DNA of 64,000 nucleotides, taken from NCBI RefSeq assembly GCF_001999985.1, contig NZ_CP019645.1, positions 248,001 to 312,000 of the forward strand, written 5' to 3'. The notes beneath the pieces are model-generated. The model did no database searches. It was not told where the DNA came from and saw nothing but the letters and a program-made list of their open reading frames with translations. Below, in pieces: positions 1-8,300 of the stretch. Within the stretch, counting starts at the first letter, position 1. Every line of letters begins with the position of its first letter. Source of the DNA: Helicobacter bilis (lineage in GTDB: Bacteria; Campylobacterota; Campylobacteria; Campylobacterales; Helicobacteraceae). Position numbers and translations under genes: made by a program.

Positions 1-133
1 TACAAATTGTTACATGCTAGGTATAACAGAAAGGAGGTTTGTTTTTATCATGTTGGCTGTTTTGTTTTTGGCTCTTTGTTTGGTATGGTTTTCTTTTTTT
101 ATTGCTTTTTCTTGTGTAACTCTTTTAATCTTT

Positions 134-210
134 TTGTCATGTTGAGGCGTTAGCAAAACTCTTTATTGTTTATGTGTTAGATGTTTCGTGCCTTGCACTC
201 AACGAGACAA
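134..210. repeat. Palindromic repeat family A, intergenic copy
   Basis: Outer arms TTGTCATGTTGAG and CTCAACGAGACAA are near-inverted repeats about 50 bases apart. The same arrangement (TGTCAT..TGAG / CTCA..ATGACA) occurs at 4334-4476, 33417-33494 and 39388-39460, and a half copy lies near 8098-8125. It looks like a small non-coding dispersed palindrome. Confidence 0.5.
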
Positions 211-873
211 ATCTGCCTGTTTGCTTGGGCTTCTCTTGTTGGCACATTTGCGATTTTCATGTAAATTAGCACAAAGAAAGCACACAAAATTAGAGGCGTT
301 GGATTTTAAGGACACACACGCACGAACGCAAAGGCACGCACATTAAAAATAATCACGCACGAACACACCAAAAGCCGCACGCACAAAATAAGGGGAAATT
401 GCGTTTTTATTATGTTTTTGTTTTATAAAAGTAGCTTATAATATAAAATTGTTTGATGGATTTTAAGACAAAAAAGCCAAAGCGTGTTTATATGCGGGAA
501 AAAAGTGTAACGAGAAAATTACATTTTTAGCTTTTTTATGATAGAATGAGAGCATTTTTTAAGCTTTGAATGCTAGAGTTTTGTTGGCTTGGGTGAGTGG
601 ATTCTATTAAACCACAAAAAGTTTATTAGAATCTACGCATAAGATACTCCCAAAACAATAAGATAAATCAATTGCTATATGTAAGCAATTGTGTAGGATT
701 AATCACATTGATATACTCGATCCAAAAAAATAAAAAAATAAGGCTTAGAATATTATAGAATCTTATTCACATTGAAATTATATGCTTTAAAGTTAAGATT
801 CTAAGCGGCTGGTCGTGCCTATAAGCTAAGACAATAATTTACTATTTTCTAAACAACATATACTCTATTCTTG

Positions 874-882
874 TGTTATAAT
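874..882 (+). promoter_or_regulatory. Extended -10 promoter for pyrC
   Basis: TGTTATAAT follows a T-rich run, the usual sigma-70 form in Epsilonproteobacteria, where a clear -35 box is often absent. It lies 84-92 bases before the pyrC ATG at 966. Confidence 0.5.
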
Positions 883-965
883 TTTGCCTTTATTCTAATA
901 GAGAGTTCGCTCCAGCTTATTCAGTGCGATTGCCTTCGATTTTTATTATTTTCATGGGGTTAAAC

Positions 966-2021
966 ATGGATACCATCATCTTGCAAAATCCAATAGATAT
1001 GCACATACATTTACGACAAGATTCTATGCTAGAAGCAGTGCTACCTTATAGTGTGCGGCATTTTAGCACGTTGCTTGCTATGCCAAATCTAAATCCACCA
1101 CTAATGGATGCGGAATCTATACTTGCTTACAGACAAGAGATTATGCGATTAGTTAAAAAAGATTCACAAAATTGTGGATTAAATGGAGAGCATTTTATCC
1201 CCATTATTGCCTTATATATCCATGATAATCTCACGCTTGATATGCTAAAGGAAGCACATTTAGCTGGAGTTAAGATTCTAAAACTTTATCCAAGGGGGGC
1301 TACTACAAATGCTGAAAATGGCGTGAGTGAAGTGCTAAATAAGCATTTATTAGCCCTGCTTGAAGAAGCACAGAATCTAGATATGATTCTAAGCATACAT
1401 GGTGAGAGTGCGGGTTTTAGCATGGATAGAGAAAGGGAATTTTTAGAAATCTTTAGCGAGTTAGCAAGGACTTTTCCGCAACTAAAGATAATCATCGAGC
1501 ATTTAAGCGATAGGCATTCACTTGAGTGTATCCATAAGTTTAGCAATCTTTATGGCACGATTACACTTCATCACATGCTTTTAACGCTTGATGATATTAT
1601 AGGCGGTAAGCTTAATCCTTTTATGTTTTGCAAACCTGTGGTAAAGACACCCAAAGATAGAGATGCGATACTAGAGGCGGCATTGAGTGGAGATTCTAAA
1701 ATTAGCTTTGGATCTGATAGTGCGCCACATACGATACAAGCAAAGCTAGATGGAGCGGCTGGAATCTTTAGTGCGCCAATTCTACTTGAAGCCTTATGTA
1801 CGCTTTTTGCAAAGCATAATAAGCTAGAGAATCTCTCACATTTTCTAAGCCTTAACGCACAAAAGATATATGATATAAAGCTGCCTTTCACCAAGCAAAT
1901 CACTCTTAAAAGAAGCCCTTTTACATTTGGAGAAAGCATAGAATCTAAGTTAGGTAATATCTCTGTATTTATGGGAGATTCTACACTTAACTACAAAGTA
2001 GATAAGATAGAGATTCTATAG
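966..2021 (+). CDS. pyrC: Dihydroorotase
   Basis: Cytoplasmic zinc enzyme that cyclises carbamoyl-aspartate to dihydroorotate in de novo pyrimidine synthesis. The metal-binding HIHLR motif is at residues 13-17, the lysine expected to be carboxylated lies in KLYPRG, the metal histidines in IEHLSDR and TLHHM, and the catalytic Asp in FGSDSAPH. At 351 residues it matches the short PyrC-type enzymes. The frame is open from 924, but I chose ATG 966 because the product then begins MDTIILQNP directly before the active-site strand and a GGGG run precedes it. pyrB, the previous step, is in this window at 55824, so the pathway genes are dispersed. A membrane protein gene follows after 9 bases. Confidence 0.93.
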   Translation: MDTIILQNPIDMHIHLRQDSMLEAVLPYSVRHFSTLLAMPNLNPPLMDAESILAYRQEIMRLVKKDSQNCGLNGEHFIPIIALYIHDNLTLDMLKEAHLAGVKILKLYPRGATTNAENGVSEVLNKHLLALLEEAQNLDMILSIHGESAGFSMDREREFLEIFSELARTFPQLKIIIEHLSDRHSLECIHKFSNLYGTITLHHMLLTLDDIIGGKLNPFMFCKPVVKTPKDRDAILEAALSGDSKISFGSDSAPHTIQAKLDGAAGIFSAPILLEALCTLFAKHNKLENLSHFLSLNAQKIYDIKLPFTKQITLKRSPFTFGESIESKLGNISVFMGDSTLNYKVDKIEIL

Positions 2022-2030
2022 GTTAAATAT

Positions 2031-3317
2031 ATGAAAATACTTGATTATCTCTTTTACATAGCGTTATGTATAGTAGCAAGTATTGGATTATTTAGCTTTA
2101 ATCGCAGCGTTGATATGTATTTTTTTCTGCCTACTTTTGAATCAACACGATATGAAGTATATGAGAAAGAGCAATGGCAGCTAGATTCTATAAATCTAGT
2201 CTCAATGGATATAACACAAATAAACCCTGATAAATATCTCATTAGCTACATAAGCAAGGATAAAGATAATAATACAAATCTATATGGCATGATTTTTTAC
2301 CCAAGCAAATACAGCATACTAACCCAAAAAGGAATATGGCAAAATATTGCCACAAACACAAAAACACATAGCCAAGAAATACTACTCTTTGACACAAAAA
2401 CTCTTAACACACAAACAAAGCAACACATACATTCCTTGCATAGTGCCTTGACGCAAAATATTGATTCTAATCTTTATTTATTTCTTAATGCTACCCTATT
2501 GCAAAAGCCACTTACCACAAGGACATATATCTTTCAAGCAAACTTAGAAAATATTGCAAAAGCTATTGAATCTAATACTACACAAGAGAATGCAAAACCA
2601 CTTTTTAGCTTGCATGAAAATCCGGCATTAAGCCTATTTGCAAGGACAAATGCGTTTTTCTCGCATAAACCAAGCACTTTTTTTGGCACAAATAATACTA
2701 TACAAGGCATAATCTTACCATTTTTTACACATATAGAAAAAGATCAAGCATTCTTTGGAATCTTTAATAAAGAACTCCAACTAGAAGAGGTAGTAAAACC
2801 ACACGATAACATACTTTATACAAACCCGATTATACTCCCATTGCATCCTATCTATGATATAAATAATCCAGCAGATGATTCTGCAACACATCAATGTTTA
2901 GCCCTATATAGCAATAAAACAATACAAGATGAGTCGCCAAATCTAGCCTATCAACTTTGCAAGATAAGTAATGGCTCATTGCAATTTGAAGATATGCAAG
3001 AGAGTAGTAACCTAAGCGTTGGGGCTATGAGTGCAGCAGTGTTTGGACGCTATATCGTGCTACTTTATACAAATAGAGAGAATACGACAATCAATCTAGC
3101 CGTATGGAATGGCAGCGATTTTATAACTTTAAAAGAACTTGATAGAAGCACAAAGGGAAGCTTTATAAACCCAAAGATACTCACTCATGGAACTTATGCT
3201 TATATTGCTTACGCAAAAGATATGCAAAATAAAATCAATATAATCACATTGAATGAAACTTATATTAATAACCTTATTGCATCACGCAATGCGATAAATC
3301 AAAATGCAATGAAATAG
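2031..3317 (+). CDS. Membrane-anchored protein, possibly beta-propeller/sialidase-like
   Basis: A 428-residue protein with an N-terminal hydrophobic segment (about residues 4-24) that would act as a signal anchor, followed by a long hydrophilic exported part. The body alternates short hydrophobic strands with Asn/Asp-rich turns, which suggests repeated beta-structure; I relate it only weakly to sialidase-like BNR proteins and see no complete Asp-box. It starts 9 bases after pyrC on the same strand and is probably co-transcribed with it. Only a weak GGTTAAAT precedes the ATG, consistent with translation by coupling. Function unknown. Confidence 0.6.
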   Translation: MKILDYLFYIALCIVASIGLFSFNRSVDMYFFLPTFESTRYEVYEKEQWQLDSINLVSMDITQINPDKYLISYISKDKDNNTNLYGMIFYPSKYSILTQKGIWQNIATNTKTHSQEILLFDTKTLNTQTKQHIHSLHSALTQNIDSNLYLFLNATLLQKPLTTRTYIFQANLENIAKAIESNTTQENAKPLFSLHENPALSLFARTNAFFSHKPSTFFGTNNTIQGIILPFFTHIEKDQAFFGIFNKELQLEEVVKPHDNILYTNPIILPLHPIYDINNPADDSATHQCLALYSNKTIQDESPNLAYQLCKISNGSLQFEDMQESSNLSVGAMSAAVFGRYIVLLYTNRENTTINLAVWNGSDFITLKELDRSTKGSFINPKILTHGTYAYIAYAKDMQNKINIITLNETYINNLIASRNAINQNAMK

Positions 3318-3369
3318 GGAGTTTTATGTAGTTGAGGGTTTTAATTCTGTCTCCGTTATCTGCCTACTT

Positions 3370-3642
3370 CTAGTGTGGCTTTGTGTTTAGTATTACCAAC
3401 ACATCATCCATAAATAATGGGGTGCATTTATTGCCATCTATAAAGAGGTGAAACTTCACGCAAGCAAACATTATATGCGTAAGTTTGTCTATAAATCTTG
3501 GGTAGTAGTCATCGTTTTGGATTTGCTTCAAAGCAGAATCTAAAAGAGCGATTTGCTTAGGATTTGCCCCCTTTAGTCCACCTATTTCATTGATAATATC
3601 ATCGTGCGTTATTTGCACTTCTTGTAAGCTTAAATATTTCAT
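3370..3642 (-). pseudogene. Doc/Fic-type toxin fragment
   Basis: A 90-residue frame with the Fic/Doc active-site context: FHLFIDGNK is followed by CT where the family has RT (the HxFxDGNKRT motif). Doc proteins are about 125 residues; here the helix after the motif breaks off early. Both the Arg-to-Cys change and the missing C-terminus argue against activity. Its ATG overlaps the TGA of an upstream fragment on the same strand (a TGA/ATG overlap typical of antitoxin-toxin pairs), but that upstream piece is itself broken. I read the locus as a decayed toxin-antitoxin module. Confidence 0.55.
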
Positions 3643-3645
3643 TTA

Positions 3646-3833
3646 TCTTTTAGCCTTTCAAACACGGCTCTATTTTCTAACTTTTTTAAATCTTATAGCA
3701 TAGCTTCGTGTAATTGCTGGAAGTCATCGGCTTTTGTCTGCTTCACACCTAAACCCTCCTCTGCCTTGTCCGCTGGGGCTTTAAAGTCATTTAGAAACTC
3801 TTGCTTGACATTTTCTAGTATTAAAGTCGTTTT
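3646..3833 (-). pseudogene. Broken frames upstream of the Doc-like fragment
   Basis: Two short coding-like stretches on the minus strand sit in different frames. One reads QEFLNDFKAPADKAEEG and ends at a TAA at 3693-3695. The other reads DLKKLENRAVFERLKDK and ends in a TGA overlapping the Doc-like start. Together they look like one gene broken by frameshifts. I do not recognise the family. Position suggests an antitoxin or a C-terminal piece of a larger mobile-element protein. Confidence 0.3.
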
Positions 3834-4007
3834 CTACTCCTTAAATATATTTTGTGGATTCTAGCGAAAATATTTGTGTTGTGGCTTAAATTCCATATTA
3901 AAAACCTACAGGGAAGTTTCCTTTAACATGATTAAAGGGCTGGGCAGATAAAGCCTTTTAGAAACTTTGCTTTAAACTTCTCTCTAAACTTTATGAAATT
4001 GCTAAAC

Positions 4008-4211
4008 TTAATGTATTGAAACTTTGAAAAGGTGGCTAGGGTTCAGTGTGGAATCTCTATTATAGATTTCTAAAGAAAAATTGTGCGAAATTTCATTGCT
4101 CACCTTTCCCATAGAATCTTTGTAGCGTTCATAAGTGGCGTTACCTAAGGCTACGCCATCTTGATTTTTACCCATATTTGTTACTTGTGTGGCAGTTGTG
4201 GCTTTCCGCAT
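4008..4211 (-). pseudogene. Short coding-like remnant, unknown
   Basis: A 67-codon frame that I do not recognise. It lies within decayed sequence between the Doc-like fragment and the G13-tract gene. No clear ribosome site precedes it, and the preceding CGC codons continue the frame only briefly. Possibly part of the same lost mobile element as the LPD3-like remnant at 7155-8149. Confidence 0.2.
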
Positions 4212-4333
4212 AGGGTGGATTGATAAAAATAATTAGCTTTTTGCGTTTTTTTCATCATTTTGTAGGATTTATTGTAGGGATTCTGGTGGTTTAGATTTTA
4301 TGCAATTAGGACACTTAGAAACTAGCCCATTTT

Positions 4334-4476
4334 TTGTCATATTGAGCCTTTTTTCTATTGTCATTTTTGCAAGTATGGGTGAAATCCTTACGGATTGCAC
4401 GAGGTGTTAGCCGAAACATCTCACTAGCATGAAAATAAAGATGTTTCAACTTTTTCAAAGTCAGAACCATGACAAA
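4334..4476. repeat. Palindromic repeat family A, long copy
   Basis: Begins TTGTCATATTGAG and ends near TCAGAACCATGACA, with an internal second TGTCAT and an inner GAAACATCTCA/AGATGTTTCA pair, so it looks like two nested or fused palindromes. The minus-strand frame at 4315-4515 is a translation of this repeat, not a gene. Confidence 0.4.
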
Positions 4477-4511
4477 GTGAGACAAAAGGGCAACATCACA
4501 AGCACAAACAA

Positions 4512-4998
4512 TCATGCGAAAAACCTTTCTTTTTGCTCTATTAAAGCAAACCTGTCAAACTCTGCAAAATAGTCTCTTAAATCCTGCGGACTAAAAGTCT
4601 CATACATAAGCAATATAAACTTATATATTGCCCTTTTTGTCTCTTGCTCTTTTAATCCCAGCTTTTTACGCACAGAATCAATAAAAGCTTTATTTGACAG
4701 CTCATTTGCTCTCTCTTGCACTATCTTTGCCCTCTCTTGCCCTTTTTTATAGTTTTCTAAAAACTTTAAGGCTTCTTCATCTGGGCTAAACTCACCTTTT
4801 TCATACAAGCACAATAAAAAGTTACTTGGAGGCTTTAATATCTTTGTTTGCAAGTAGCAATCATGGTATTTTTTTATGCTTTGCATGTCGTAAAACTCAA
4901 AGCCTCTGTATTCATCACTGGCATCTACTCGTTTTATGGGGGGGGGGGGGTGGCTTAAACTCTCTTTTTTCGCTGAAGTCTTTGGTAAGAACTAACAT
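4512..4998 (-). pseudogene. Gene with a G13 (poly-C on coding strand) tract, out of frame as sequenced
   Basis: A good ribosome site (AAGGA) precedes ATG 4998, and the frame encodes MLVLTKDFSEKREFK then a proline run from the homopolymer at 4938-4950. With 13 bases the frame meets a TGA soon after; with 12 it would run on through an IKRVDASDEYRGFEF stretch into the open frame that ends at 4512, giving 161 residues. The distal part is charged and helical (EEALKFLENYKKG, KIVQERANELSNK) and I do not recognise it. A homopolymer of this length inside a gene is the classic slipped-strand switch in Helicobacter and Campylobacter, so this is probably an OFF allele and not a dead gene, although the function is unknown. 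Confidence 0.55.
4938..4950. repeat. G13 homopolymeric tract
   Basis: Thirteen consecutive G on the plus strand, inside the coding region of the 4512-4998 gene. Loss of one base would restore the full frame. Confidence 0.9.
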
Positions 4999-5415
4999 GT
5001 AAATCCTTTTTATTAAAGTTTTATTGCTTTATGTTATTGTTTGTCATATAGCAATAAGGCAAAACTACAAAGTTTTATGCTAATTGAACAGATTACACAC
5101 AAAAGCGTTCATATTAAGGTACTCAACCACACAAAAAACTTTGTGTAAATTTGCAACATTGTTTTAAATATCAAAAAGGATTTAAAGTTAAAGAATAGGA
5201 GATTTAGCAATTAAATAGAATACATGCAAGACTTATAAAAGAGTAGAATTTCATTTAGAATTTATGAGAGTTTAAAGCCTTTATTAAGTTTTATGCTAAA
5301 ACAAAATAAAACTTCGCAAATTATAAGTCGAGCTAACATAGCTTTTCATATGTTTTTATTTGCTTATTTTAGCTGGGTGGTTATAGAAATTTGGAATCTA
5401 GAAGTAAAGCGTAAT
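4999..5415. other. Non-coding gap
   Basis: AT-rich sequence between the G13-tract gene and the FliS co-chaperone-like gene. I see no open frame, RNA gene or clear repeat. Confidence 0.4.
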
Positions 5416-5982
5416 CTAAAATCCGCTATTTCTTAGTGCTTCGCCAATAGTTTTTCCACGCAGATTAGTCATAGAAACATCACTTGTTGCTACATTTACT
5501 TCACTTAATGCTCGGATTGCCTCCATACATGCCATAATCTCTTCTTTCTTAGTGTCTATGTATTGATGTAATGATTGAAAATCTTTAGCATTTAAAAGTG
5601 GCATGGGACTTGCCATCTCAAAAGATACGCTATGTGTCCCCATTGATGCACTAAGCTCTGTATCAAACAAATCTCTATCGATAAAACGCGTATTTGTTAT
5701 CAAATCTCTAGCCTGTGAGAGAAGGATCTCACTCATATTCACATTTGCTGGATTTGTAGGATCTTCTTCTAGGCTAAACTCTATCTTTGAGACGATAGTT
5801 TGTAGTTTATTTAGTTTTGCACTTAACACTTGCAGACAGCCTACAAGTTCATTAGCAGCCTTTATTCCCTCACCAAAACGATGTGTTTGCATTTTGCTTT
5901 GTGGCACTGCATTCATCATAATATCTTCGATATTATCTAAGCCACCTAAATGCTTCTTAAAAGTTTGCAACATCTTGTCCAT
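5416..5982 (-). CDS. Probable flagellar FliS export co-chaperone
   Basis: A 188-residue, mostly alpha-helical protein without signal or membrane segment. Its helical pattern (MLQTFKKHLGG at the start, a long LQVLSAKLNKLQTIVSKIE helix) is like the HP1076-type FliS co-chaperones of Helicobacter, which bind FliS and flagellin subunits in the cytoplasm; this is family recollection, not a computed match. The C-terminus RGKTIGEALRNSGF is well ordered in composition. I chose ATG 5982 and not 6033 because AAGGATGCGTT places a ribosome site at proper spacing there. It is monocistronic here, an intact gene inside a decayed region. Confidence 0.5.
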   Translation of the reverse strand: MDKMLQTFKKHLGGLDNIEDIMMNAVPQSKMQTHRFGEGIKAANELVGCLQVLSAKLNKLQTIVSKIEFSLEEDPTNPANVNMSEILLSQARDLITNTRFIDRDLFDTELSASMGTHSVSFEMASPMPLLNAKDFQSLHQYIDTKKEEIMACMEAIRALSEVNVATSDVSMTNLRGKTIGEALRNSGF

Positions 5983-6223
5983 AACGCATCCTTGTATTAA
6001 AATTTCCTTAAAACTAAGCAAATAGTATGCCAACCTTGTAAATTTCTAGAATCTAAAAACTAGTGTTGATTTGGTAATAAGATAAGCAGCCTAAAGATTC
6101 TAAAAAAGGGATCTTTTTGCTTAATGCTTAAATAACAAGTAGCCTTAGAGTCTCTGTCTTTGACGGTTATGCGAACTGAAGATATGTGCGAAGAAAGCGT
6201 TTGAAATCTACACTTAAACAATT

Positions 6224-6697
6224 TTAAATCAGATGGATATGTGGTTTCCTTTTTATTTCATTAAATCTATCATCAATTTTACTTATGCTTTTTTGTATAT
6301 CTTTTTCATTTAAAAATGAGGCTAACTCTACCATAATCGTGTTTATATCTAAGGTTTCTTGTTTGTTTGGCAAGATGGGCGATATGGCATTATGGAAAGC
6401 TTCTTGCGTTATCCCCTTAATGTTACCCTCTTCTTTCTTGCTATTGCACTCTAGTGCTATTTGTGTTCTTTTATCTAATGTAAAAATATATTTTGATTGC
6501 AATGCAACTTCTTTTTGATTAAAAAATATTTGCGAGGCTAACTGCAAATCTGCTACTTGCATTTGTATAACATTTGTTAGCTTATATTGATTGGCATCTT
6601 GTGGCTTTAAAACTTCAAGTGTTATAGTAGAATTGTAGCCTATATGTGCTGGTGATATAAAGTTTGGTTTATTTTGAATGTTGAGATGATTGTTCAT
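6224..6697 (-). CDS. Hypothetical protein
   Basis: A 157-residue soluble protein that I do not recognise. The N-terminal half alternates beta-like strands (STITLEVLKP, VIQMQVADLQLASQIFF, SKYIFTLD), while the C-terminal part is helical and ends KRKPHIHLI. Its start overlaps the end of the upstream zinc-ribbon membrane protein gene by 29 bases, so the two are probably one transcript. The overall look (a strand-rich N-terminus plus Asn/Lys richness) recalls SecB-like chaperones, but I cannot confirm that. Confidence 0.55.
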   Translation of the reverse strand: MNNHLNIQNKPNFISPAHIGYNSTITLEVLKPQDANQYKLTNVIQMQVADLQLASQIFFNQKEVALQSKYIFTLDKRTQIALECNSKKEEGNIKGITQEAFHNAISPILPNKQETLDINTIMVELASFLNEKDIQKSISKIDDRFNEIKRKPHIHLI

Positions 6698-7040
6698 TTG
6701 TATTCCCTATATCACTTTCATCTATCTTTTCAAATTTAAGATTTTTAACATGATTTATGAAGATAATCACACCAGGGATAAAAAGAACACATGCAATTAT
6801 TACCTTAGCGTAGAAAAGATCTACAACCAAATACAAGTCAAACAAGACATACCCAAGAACACATATAATCGCAAGTGGTATTGTAGCCACATATACTTTC
6901 TTTTTATTTATTTTTGATACCTTGTATTTTGTCTTACATTTTTGACATTCACACATGATATCATATTTATTTTCACCGGTAGAATCTAATGTTAATAAGT
7001 TAAACTTCTCACCACATACTTCACATGCACGATACAACAT
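6669..7040 (-). CDS. Zinc-ribbon protein with two membrane segments
   Basis: A 123-residue protein. Residues 7-10 and 30-37 hold Cys pairs (CEVC, CECQKC) that look like a small zinc ribbon, followed by a Lys-rich stretch and two hydrophobic segments at about residues 50-72 and 78-96, then a charged tail. This predicts an inner-membrane protein with both ends in the cytoplasm. It overlaps the next gene by 29 bases. Function unknown. Confidence 0.6.
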   Translation of the reverse strand: MLYRACEVCGEKFNLLTLDSTGENKYDIMCECQKCKTKYKVSKINKKKVYVATIPLAIICVLGYVLFDLYLVVDLFYAKVIIACVLFIPGVIIFINHVKNLKFEKIDESDIGNTNEQSSQHSK

Positions 7041-7154
7041 TCTTAAATCCTTATCTCAAATTCCATAATGATAACATATTATCTATGTTTCCACTTCAAT
7101 TAATCATTGCTTATTATCTCACCCCAACCCTTACTCTCTCGCACCCATTAGGTG

Positions 7155-8149
7155 CTAGTAATACCTTGCCTTGTATATGAAGTAAAGATATTTCTGTGTC
7201 ATTTCGCTTAAAATCTTAGTAAAATCAATTGGGAATGTATCATCATTTAGCTTTACATTTCTGTCTAATGCCCTAAGTATTGTTAGCATTTGTGTGTGTT
7301 TTTGCATTCTTGGATTAAAGTTTTTAAATATTGTGTTCTCTAGCCCTTTTATGCTATCACCCCATTGTGTGTCTAGCACTCTTTGTTTCCATTGCTCTAT
7401 GGTAAGTCTTGAATCTAAGTCTTTTTTATTCATGCCTTTGGTTAGGGCTTTGGCAAATTTGTCATTTAAAGACTCTTTTATTTGTGCGTAGTTTTTATTT
7501 GCTTGTTGGAAGTTTGAGAAAAGTTCGTCTGCTTCTTGACGCGTTAATGTTTTTTGGGTAGGATTGTGGGATAGGAATGCGGGGGGCTGTTCGATAAACA
7601 GGCCATTCGTTCCTGAGTTAAGACTCTGCGTTCCTGTTGTGTGGGCAGTGGTTTGGTCTGCGCTGTTTAACCGCATAACACTATCTAACTCCCATACTAT
7701 AAATTCTATTCCCCTGATCTTTTCCTTCTTTTGTTTCTTTTTAATGTAATTAAGGCTTCTGTATTGTCATCAACCCTTGAAATATAGCGGTGTATTTGTA
7801 TATTTTCAACGCCATTCTTATCCTTATGCGTTTCCTTAAACACTGAATTTTGATATAACTCATCTAATCTTTTTGCGATTGTTAAATGTTCTTGTTCGCT
7901 AAAACCATTTGCTATACTTTTTTGTATAGCTTTATCGCTTTCTATTTTCTCTATACCTTTTTTGGTGATGATTGCTATTCGTCCATCATTCTTATTTTCT
8001 ATTGGAATATTTATTTTTAGTGTTAGCTCGGCTTCTAGCTCTTGGCGCAATGTGTGTAAGTTTTTAGCAGGGTTTACCTTTGTTTCTTTATTGAGATGTT
8101 TTGCTTCGCTCAACGAGATAATTCCGTGCGCATTTGGATAAAAATCCAA
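7155..8149 (-). pseudogene. Polyvalent/mobile-element protein remnant (LPD3-like), frameshifted
   Basis: Two minus-strand frames (8149-7706 and 7676-7155) belong to one gene. The first ends LITLKRNKRRKRSGE at an A-rich stretch near 7725-7740; the other frame through the same stretch continues KIRGIEFIVWELDSVMRLNS directly into the second frame. The first part (RIAIITKKGIEKIES.. then IHRYISRVDD..ALITLKR) looks like the LPD3/PBECR-type domains found in large polyvalent proteins of phages and conjugative elements; this assignment is from memory of the family pattern. The 5' end abuts a half copy of repeat A, and the 3' part ends abruptly, so both ends are probably lost. Confidence 0.45.
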
Positions 8150-8255
8150 AAACTATCTATTCACCAAGCAAATCATTGCGCATTGCTACCTATCCGCCCT
8201 TATCACACCAAAAGTTTAAAAAAATCTTGCCTATTATTCCAAAAATGATGATTTT

Positions 8256-8264
8256 TGCTATACT
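8256..8264 (+). promoter_or_regulatory. Extended -10 promoter for icd
   Basis: TGCTATACT after a T run, 37-45 bases upstream of the icd ATG at 8301. Confidence 0.55.
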
Positions 8265-8300
8265 AAAGACACTTTTAATTTCACGACAAAAGGACACACA

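Larger units (their letters stand above)
1..923. other. Non-coding stretch upstream of pyrC
   Basis: No convincing gene. A 31-codon hydrophobic frame at 50-145 follows an AGGAGG-like string but is T-rich and probably fortuitous. A palindromic repeat lies at 134-210. The stretch at 300-390 is rich in CACGCACGAA-like words, unlike its surroundings. A promoter for pyrC sits near 874. The rest is AT-rich without structure that I can name. Confidence 0.5.

Noticed and set aside
50-145. A 31-residue hydrophobic peptide gene near the window start
   Set aside because: An AGGAGG-like string precedes the ATG, but spacing is long, the composition follows from a T-rich stretch, and its end runs into repeat A.
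4315-4515. A 66-codon minus-strand frame
   Set aside because: It is the translation of a copy of palindromic repeat A, with no ribosome site and no protein-like pattern.
3300-8160. A functional prophage or integrative element
   Set aside because: No integrase, terminase, capsid, relaxase or complete conjugation gene is present; only fragments and one or two intact unrelated genes.
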